This document shows positions 6,499 to 10,609 of a stretch of 10,609 nt of DNA, piece after piece. Under the pieces are notes generated by a model, which worked only from the letters and a program-made list of their open reading frames with translations, was not told the origin of the DNA and ran no database searches. Source of the stretch: Pseudomonadota bacterium. Lineage in GTDB: Bacteria > Pseudomonadota > Gammaproteobacteria > Enterobacterales > Enterobacteriaceae. The stretch is taken from contig JAEYFY010000302.1 of the NCBI GenBank assembly GCA_023454395.1, forward strand, positions 1 through 10,609. The letters run 5' to 3'. The translations under genes were made by a program, and so were the position numbers. Positions within the stretch are counted from its first letter, which is position 1. Every line of letters starts with the position of its first letter.

Positions 6499-6978
6499 AT
6501 GACTCCCGCTGTAAATTTACTGGAAAAACAAAAAATCAAATTTACCCTTCATCCTTATGAGCATGATGCTAATGTCCATAATTTTGGTGATGAAGCTGTT
6601 GAAAAATTAGGTTTAGATAATCGCCAAGTATTCAAGACACTTTTAGTTTCTTTAAATGGTGATGCTAAAAATCTTGCTGTGGCAGTAACACCCGTTTCTG
6701 GTCAGTTAGATTTAAAACTCGTTGCTAAGTGTTTTAAGGCCAAAAAAGCAGATATGGCAGATCCCCAAATTGCACAAAAGGTCACGGGTTATTTAGTGGG
6801 TGGAATTAGCCCATTAGGTCAGAAAAAACGCCTACCAACAGTGATTGATGAACAAGCACTTGAATTTGACACTGTCTTTGTTTCAGGTGGTAAACGTGGC
6901 TTAGATATTGAATTATCAGCAAAAGATTTAGGCTCTGTATTAGGCGCCCAATTTGCACTTATTCGTAAAGAGTCATAA
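6499..6978 (+). CDS. ybaK: Cys-tRNA(Pro)/Cys-tRNA(Cys) deacylase YbaK
   Basis: YbaK is a cytoplasmic trans-editing enzyme: it hydrolyses cysteine mischarged onto tRNA(Pro) by prolyl-tRNA synthetase, and can also deacylate Cys-tRNA(Cys). The 159-residue protein is the usual length for this family. The essential lysine is at K46 in RQVFKTLLV, the same number as in E. coli. Other family motifs are HPYEHD (18-23), [14 protein letters not shown] (60-73), the [13 protein letters not shown] loop (101-113) and [14 protein letters not shown] (127-139). The ATG is preceded by AGGA 6 bases upstream. It lies 34 bases after ybaP in the same direction, the same pairing as in E. coli, and ends at a bidirectional terminator shared with ushA. 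Confidence 0.95.
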   Translation: MTPAVNLLEKQKIKFTLHPYEHDANVHNFGDEAVEKLGLDNRQVFKTLLVSLNGDAKNLAVAVTPVSGQLDLKLVAKCFKAKKADMADPQIAQKVTGYLVGGISPLGQKKRLPTVIDEQALEFDTVFVSGGKRGLDIELSAKDLGSVLGAQFALIRKES

Positions 6979-7046
6979 CCCATAATGATTTTTTATTTTA
7001 AGGCTCTCCCTCAAAATAAGAAATTAACGTGATTTAAACTCAAAAT

Positions 7047-7073
7047 AAAAGGCGACATTAAATGTCGCCTTTT
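7047..7073. terminator. Bidirectional terminator between ybaK and ushA
   Basis: An 11-bp perfect stem (7047-7057 with 7063-7073; core GGCGACA/TGTCGCC) with loop TTAAA is flanked by A's on the left and T4 on the right. Read from either strand it ends in a T-rich tract, so it can stop both ybaK and the converging ushA transcripts. Confidence 0.85.
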
Positions 7074-7098
7074 GCCTATTAAGCGTGGCTAGTAAGAT

Positions 7099-8763
7099 TT
7101 ATTTTTTGTAAACAATTTCGCCTTTAGGTTCGAAATCATCAGCTTTCAATGGAGAGTGTGATTCGATATAACCTTTTAATACTTCAGCATCAACGAAACC
7201 AGTGTTTACATAACCTGGGTGCGTATCAATTTTCGGATAACCGTCACCACCAATACCGTTAAAGTTGAGTGTTGCCATACGGTAAGATTTTGTTTTATCT
7301 AATGGTTTACCCGCAATTTTAACATCGCTAACTTTACAGTCTGCATCTACTGTTAAGCTAACATTGTAGAATTGCGCATAAGCACCAGAGTCAACTTTCA
7401 TACATGCAACAGCTGACAAATAAGGCTCGACCTCTTCACCTTTAAAATCAACATAAACCAGTTCGTTCGCGAATGGTTGAACTTTCAGAACATCTTTGTA
7501 AGTGATATCACCAGATTCAATAGAATCACGAACACCACCACCGCTCATAATGGCAAAGTCTGCATTCGCACGTTCAGCTTGAGCTGATAATAATAGGCGT
7601 GCCATATTGGTTTGAACAAAGCGAACTTTACTACGATCACCTTCTAATTTACCAACAACCTCACCCACTTTAACATTCAGTTGCTCGCCACCTTTTTCTT
7701 GGTAAGGTGTCAGCAGTTTCATCATTTCAGGGTTATGAGGGATTTCTTTTGTATAGTAAACAAGCTCCGTTGTACCGTCGTCTTTCTTCACTTTCTGATT
7801 TAAGTTGATTGGGATTAATTGGTAATGTTTTAACGTAAACTCGCCATTACGGAATTCGAAGTCTGCACGACCAACATATTTACCCCATTCATGAGCCTGA
7901 ACAATCCATGTACCATTTTGGTTATCTGGAGCACAAGGTGTTCCTGGTACATAATCAGCTTGTTTGTAGTTTTTATTCTCTTGAGACATACAAACAGGAT
8001 CTTGTGAGTGACCACCCACAATCATATCAAGGTAACCTTTTGGTAACGCACGCGCCATTTCCACATCGCCCGGTGCGTTAGAGCCGTGATTACCATCATC
8101 GTAGTGACCCATATGAGTTGCTGCGATAATAATGTCTGGTTTTTCCGTTGTGCGCAGTTCTTCTACAACTTTTTTAGCTTCATCAGAAGGTTTGCGGAAT
8201 TCAGTATCAGGGAAGTTTGCTGGGTTACCAATACGCACAGTATCATCAGTCGTTAAGCCTAATACTGCAATTTTTACACCTTGCTTATCAAAAATGGTGT
8301 AAGGCTTGAATAAACGCTCACCCGTACTTTTTTGATAAATATTTGCAGATAAGAATGGGAATGTTGCCCATTTTTCTTGTTGGCGTAAAACTTCTAATGG
8401 ATTATCGAATTCATGGTTGCCAAGTGCCATTGCATCATAACCGACAAGATTCATACCTTTAAAATCAGGCTCTGCATCTTGTAAATCAGATTCTGGTACA
8501 CCCGTATTGATATCACCACCTGATAACAGCAGTACGCTACCGCCTTTTTTAGCCACTTCATCACGAATGTTATCAACAACCGTTTTTTGTGCCGCTAAAC
8601 CATATTCGCCATGATCGTTATGCCAGAAATGGCCATGGTGATCATTGGTATGCAAAATGGTAATTTCGTAGGTTTTATCCTTTTCCCATGCCTGAGACAT
8701 CGCAGGCGCCATCGCTAAAGAAACTGTCAAGGCGCATGCTGATAATTTAAAAGATAAGCTCAT
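7099..8763 (-). CDS. ushA: Periplasmic UDP-sugar hydrolase / 5'-nucleotidase UshA
   Basis: UshA is a secreted two-metal enzyme that splits UDP-sugars and dephosphorylates 5'-nucleotides in the periplasm so that nucleosides can be taken up. A signal peptide occupies residues 1-25 (ending AMSQA). The N-terminal metallophosphoesterase domain has metal and catalytic residues at the same numbers as E. coli UshA: D41 and H43 (HTNDHHGH), D84 (SGGD), N116-H117 (GNHEFD), H217, H252 and Q254 (GGHSQ). The C-terminal 5'-nucleotidase domain (about 360-525) contains SGGGVRDSI, VQPFANEL and the NFNGIGGDGYP nucleotide-binding segment. The length of 554 matches the E. coli enzyme (550). The ATG has GGGG 7 bases upstream on the minus strand. 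The gene is divergent from fsr and convergent with ybaK, as in E. coli. Confidence 0.97.
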   Translation of the reverse strand: MSLSFKLSACALTVSLAMAPAMSQAWEKDKTYEITILHTNDHHGHFWHNDHGEYGLAAQKTVVDNIRDEVAKKGGSVLLLSGGDINTGVPESDLQDAEPDFKGMNLVGYDAMALGNHEFDNPLEVLRQQEKWATFPFLSANIYQKSTGERLFKPYTIFDKQGVKIAVLGLTTDDTVRIGNPANFPDTEFRKPSDEAKKVVEELRTTEKPDIIIAATHMGHYDDGNHGSNAPGDVEMARALPKGYLDMIVGGHSQDPVCMSQENKNYKQADYVPGTPCAPDNQNGTWIVQAHEWGKYVGRADFEFRNGEFTLKHYQLIPINLNQKVKKDDGTTELVYYTKEIPHNPEMMKLLTPYQEKGGEQLNVKVGEVVGKLEGDRSKVRFVQTNMARLLLSAQAERANADFAIMSGGGVRDSIESGDITYKDVLKVQPFANELVYVDFKGEEVEPYLSAVACMKVDSGAYAQFYNVSLTVDADCKVSDVKIAGKPLDKTKSYRMATLNFNGIGGDGYPKIDTHPGYVNTGFVDAEVLKGYIESHSPLKADDFEPKGEIVYKK

Positions 8764-8795
8764 GGTATATCCCCATGTATATTATTTATTGAGAA

Positions 8796-8821
8796 GGTTC
8801 TGCCATGGTTCTACAGTAGAA
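8796..8821. other. Palindrome and direct repeats upstream of ushA
   Basis: A perfect 6-bp inverted repeat TTCTAC-A-GTAGAA (8809-8821) overlaps the second of two GGTTCT copies (8796-8801, 8807-8812) spaced one helical turn apart. It lies 33-58 bases before the ushA start. It could be an operator in the ushA leader/promoter, but no known factor motif is recognised. The rest of the 261-base ushA-fsr gap holds only AT-rich DNA, in which I could not fix promoters confidently. Confidence 0.2.
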
Positions 8822-9024
8822 AAAGAAGACAGAAGTTAAACATTTTTGCTGTATTTTATGACGTAGGTTATATAATTTTTTTATTATTTCATTGATCCAA
8901 TAGTTTTTTTGAGACATGAATCAAACTCTATTTCTCACAAAAGCACTCAACTCCAAATAGATGTAAACTAGACCAATAAAAATAGAAACAATTTATTAAC
9001 AAAATAATGTGACAGGGAATTAAA

Positions 9025-10263
9025 ATGAGCAATGCCGATCCAACGCTTCCCATAGAAGAAACTGACGTTTTACAACGAAAAGCCAATAAGCGTAATACGG
9101 TTTTTAGTATTTTAACTGCTATCAGTTTTTCACATCTTCTCAATGATATGATCCAATCATTGATATTAGCTATTTACCCTATGTTGCAATCTGAATTTTC
9201 TCTCAGTTTTGTGCAAATAGGAATGATAACGTTGACGTATCAAATTACAGCATCCTTATTACAGCCTTTTATTGGTCTTTATACTGATAAATATCCTAAG
9301 CCTTACTCATTACCCATTGGTATGGGTTTTACGCTAACAGGGCTTGTTCTCCTCGCCTTTGCTGATACATTCCCAATGTTATTACTTGCAGCAGGATTAG
9401 TCGGTACAGGCTCTTCTGTTTTTCATCCTGAATCATCTCGTGTTGCAAGGATGGCATCAGGTGGAAGACACGGGCTGGCACAATCACTCTTTCAAGTTGG
9501 GGGCAATTTAGGTAGCTCTTTAGGTCCTCTTTTAGCGGCTTTACTGATTGCTCCTTATGGCAAAGGCAATGTCGGTTGGTTCTCCCTTGCAGCATTACTG
9601 GCCATTATAGTGCTATTACAAGTGAGCCGTTGGTATAAAATTCAACAAGAAGCTCAGAAAAAACAACCAATAGTGCTAAACAACAAAGCAATATTGCCAC
9701 GTAAAGCCCTTTTTGGCTCTTTAGCCATTTTACTTATTCTGATTTTTTCTAAGTATTTTTATCTTGCGAGCATCAGTAGCTACTATACTTTCTATTTAAT
9801 ACATAAATTTGGCGTTTCAGTACAAAATGCACAAATCCACCTCTTTGTTTTCCTCTTTGCTGTCGCCGCTGGCACCATGATTGGTGGTCCCGTAGGCGAT
9901 AAGATTGGCAGAAAATACGTTATTTGGGGATCTATTCTTGGTGTTGCGCCTTTTACGCTGATACTCCCTTACGCTAGCCTTTACTGGACTGGCGTACTTA
10001 CTGTATTCATTGGTGTGATTTTGGCTTCAGCATTTTCTGCTATCTTAGTTTATGCTCAAGAGTTAATTCCGGGTAAAACAGGCATGGTTTCAGGGCTTTT
10101 CTTCGGGCTTGCTTTTGGGATGGGAGGGATTGGTGCTGCGGTCTTAGGATATGTTGCTGATCAGAAGAGTATTGAATATGTCTATCATATTTGTGCTTAT
10201 CTCCCACTATTAGGTATTTTCACCATTTTTCTTCCTAATATTGGGGTGGATAAAACTGAATAG
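9025..10263 (+). CDS. fsr: MFS efflux transporter Fsr (fosmidomycin resistance family)
   Basis: Fsr is an inner-membrane proton-driven exporter of the major facilitator superfamily; raised copy number in E. coli gives fosmidomycin resistance, and its natural substrate is not settled. The 412-residue protein aligns with E. coli Fsr (406) throughout, apart from the variable N-terminal 25 residues and the central loop. Twelve hydrophobic helices are expected, in two sets of six split by a basic cytoplasmic loop (about 201-228). MFS motif A is degenerate after helix 2 (GLYTDKYPKP, 84-93) and well formed after helix 8 (GGPVGDKIGRK, 287-297). Conserved family stretches include HLLNDMIQSLILAIYP, VFHPESSRVARM and SKYFYLASISSYYTFYL. 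AGGGA lies 6 bases before the ATG. The gene diverges from ushA. Confidence 0.95.
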   Translation: MSNADPTLPIEETDVLQRKANKRNTVFSILTAISFSHLLNDMIQSLILAIYPMLQSEFSLSFVQIGMITLTYQITASLLQPFIGLYTDKYPKPYSLPIGMGFTLTGLVLLAFADTFPMLLLAAGLVGTGSSVFHPESSRVARMASGGRHGLAQSLFQVGGNLGSSLGPLLAALLIAPYGKGNVGWFSLAALLAIIVLLQVSRWYKIQQEAQKKQPIVLNNKAILPRKALFGSLAILLILIFSKYFYLASISSYYTFYLIHKFGVSVQNAQIHLFVFLFAVAAGTMIGGPVGDKIGRKYVIWGSILGVAPFTLILPYASLYWTGVLTVFIGVILASAFSAILVYAQELIPGKTGMVSGLFFGLAFGMGGIGAAVLGYVADQKSIEYVYHICAYLPLLGIFTIFLPNIGVDKTE

Positions 10264-10274
10264 CTTGTAATTAT

Positions 10275-10309
10275 CCCTGTTATCTAAATGAACTAGTAAC
10301 AGGGTATTT
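10275..10309 (+). terminator. Weak terminator-like hairpin after fsr
   Basis: An 8-bp stem CCCTGTTA/TAACAGGG (10275-10282 with 10297-10304) with a 14-base loop is followed by T-rich TATTTCTTA. It starts 12 bases after the fsr stop. The long loop and interrupted T-run make it a modest candidate. Confidence 0.45.
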
Positions 10310-10447
10310 CTTACTTTAAAAGGTAAGACTGATTAAAATAACATAAAAAAGTGCATTTGCATCAAAAAACTCAATCAACTTGCTATTTTTATAAATAATC
10401 GATAATTTTTAGCGAATTTATTGCATGAATACGTTAAACTATCAGCC

Positions 10448-10456
10448 TGCTATATT
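10448..10456 (+). promoter_or_regulatory. Candidate extended -10 promoter of ybaL
   Basis: TGC-TATATT (10448-10456) fits an extended -10 element and lies 45 bases before the ybaL start, with no convincing -35 box at the usual distance. The preceding 10310-10447 is AT-rich and holds no recognisable gene. Confidence 0.3.
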
Positions 10457-10501
10457 ACTCGCCCCCCGATACATGTAGTTTTATAAAAAGAAGGAGAATT
10501 G

Positions 10502-10609
10502 ATGCCGCATTCAACACCCCTCATTACCACCATTGTTGGTGGGTTAGCACTTGCTTACATTTTAGGCATGATCGCTCAACGGCTAAAAATCTCACCTTTA
10601 GTAGGATAT
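10502..10609 (+). CDS. ybaL: CPA2 monovalent cation:proton antiporter YbaL, N-terminal fragment
   Basis: Only the first 36 codons are in the window; the frame is still open at the right edge. The residues TPLITTIVGGLALAYILGMIAQRLKISPLVGY match the start of E. coli YbaL closely: a first membrane helix followed by the short basic loop and SPLVGY typical of KefB/KefC-type antiporters. YbaL is an inner-membrane protein with a C-terminal NAD-binding (TrkA-N) domain, which would lie outside the window. AAGGAG lies 5 bases before the ATG. Its position after fsr is the same as in E. coli. Confidence 0.88.
   Translation, partial: MPHSTPLITTIVGGLALAYILGMIAQRLKISPLVGY

Noticed and set aside
7830..8021. 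63-codon open frame on the same strand as ushA but in another frame
   Set aside because: It is wholly inside the conserved ushA coding sequence and resembles no known protein.
8928..9143. 71-codon minus-strand open frame across the fsr start
   Set aside because: It overlaps the fsr ribosome-binding site and first 40 codons, and its composition matches an antisense shadow of membrane-protein codons.
9329..9595. 88-codon minus-strand open frame inside fsr
   Set aside because: Antisense to conserved Fsr sequence, with no independent evidence for coding.

Overview
The window looks like a core chromosomal segment of a low-GC enterobacterium, most probably Proteus or a close relative in the Morganellaceae. 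Nearly every gene can be aligned by eye with an E. coli K-12 counterpart, and the order matches the E. coli copper/ushA neighbourhood (qmcA-ybbJ, cueR, copA, chiX, ybaP, ybaK, ushA, fsr, ybaL). The DNA is much more AT-rich than E. coli. The genus is inferred from memory of gene families and base composition, not from a search.

Layout. Bases 1-967: the 3' part of ybbJ (NfeD family) converges on and overlaps cueR. cueR diverges directly from copA, and a CueR-type promoter/operator lies between them. Bases 967-3909: copA, a Cu(I)-exporting P1B-type ATPase with four N-terminal HMA domains instead of the two in E. coli. Bases 3910-4276 (367 bases without a protein gene) hold the copA terminator, a small RNA on the minus strand that I recognise as ChiX (MicM/SroB), and the leader of the next gene. 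Bases 4277-5536: a strongly AT-rich gene for a short trimeric autotransporter adhesin, which has no counterpart at this place in E. coli and looks like an insertion. Bases 5655-6978: ybaP (TraB/GumN family) and ybaK (Cys-tRNA deacylase). A bidirectional terminator separates ybaK from the converging ushA (7099-8763, minus). fsr (9025-10263) diverges from ushA, and the first 36 codons of ybaL run off the right edge.

Most notable observation: between the third and fourth HMA domains of copA there is a complete -1 programmed frameshift signal. It has an in-frame CCC AAA A slippery heptamer, a four-base spacer, and an H-type pseudoknot with an 11-bp and a 9-bp stem, all perfectly paired. A -1 shift reaches a UGA after a single extra codon. 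This is the architecture known from E. coli copA, where frameshifting makes the small copper chaperone CopA(Z). Here the upstream HMA domain has been tripled, so the shifted product would be a three-domain, 206-residue chaperone rather than the roughly 70-residue single-domain E. coli one.

How the genes work together: CueR senses cytoplasmic Cu(I) and activates copA; the copA message would yield both the membrane pump and a soluble copper chaperone. ChiX is a trans-acting Hfq-type sRNA that silences chitoporin/chitobiose genes in E. coli. The autotransporter is a surface adhesin with no visible link to copper. The remaining genes (ybaP, ybaK, ushA, fsr, ybaL) are independent housekeeping or transport functions kept together by conserved synteny.
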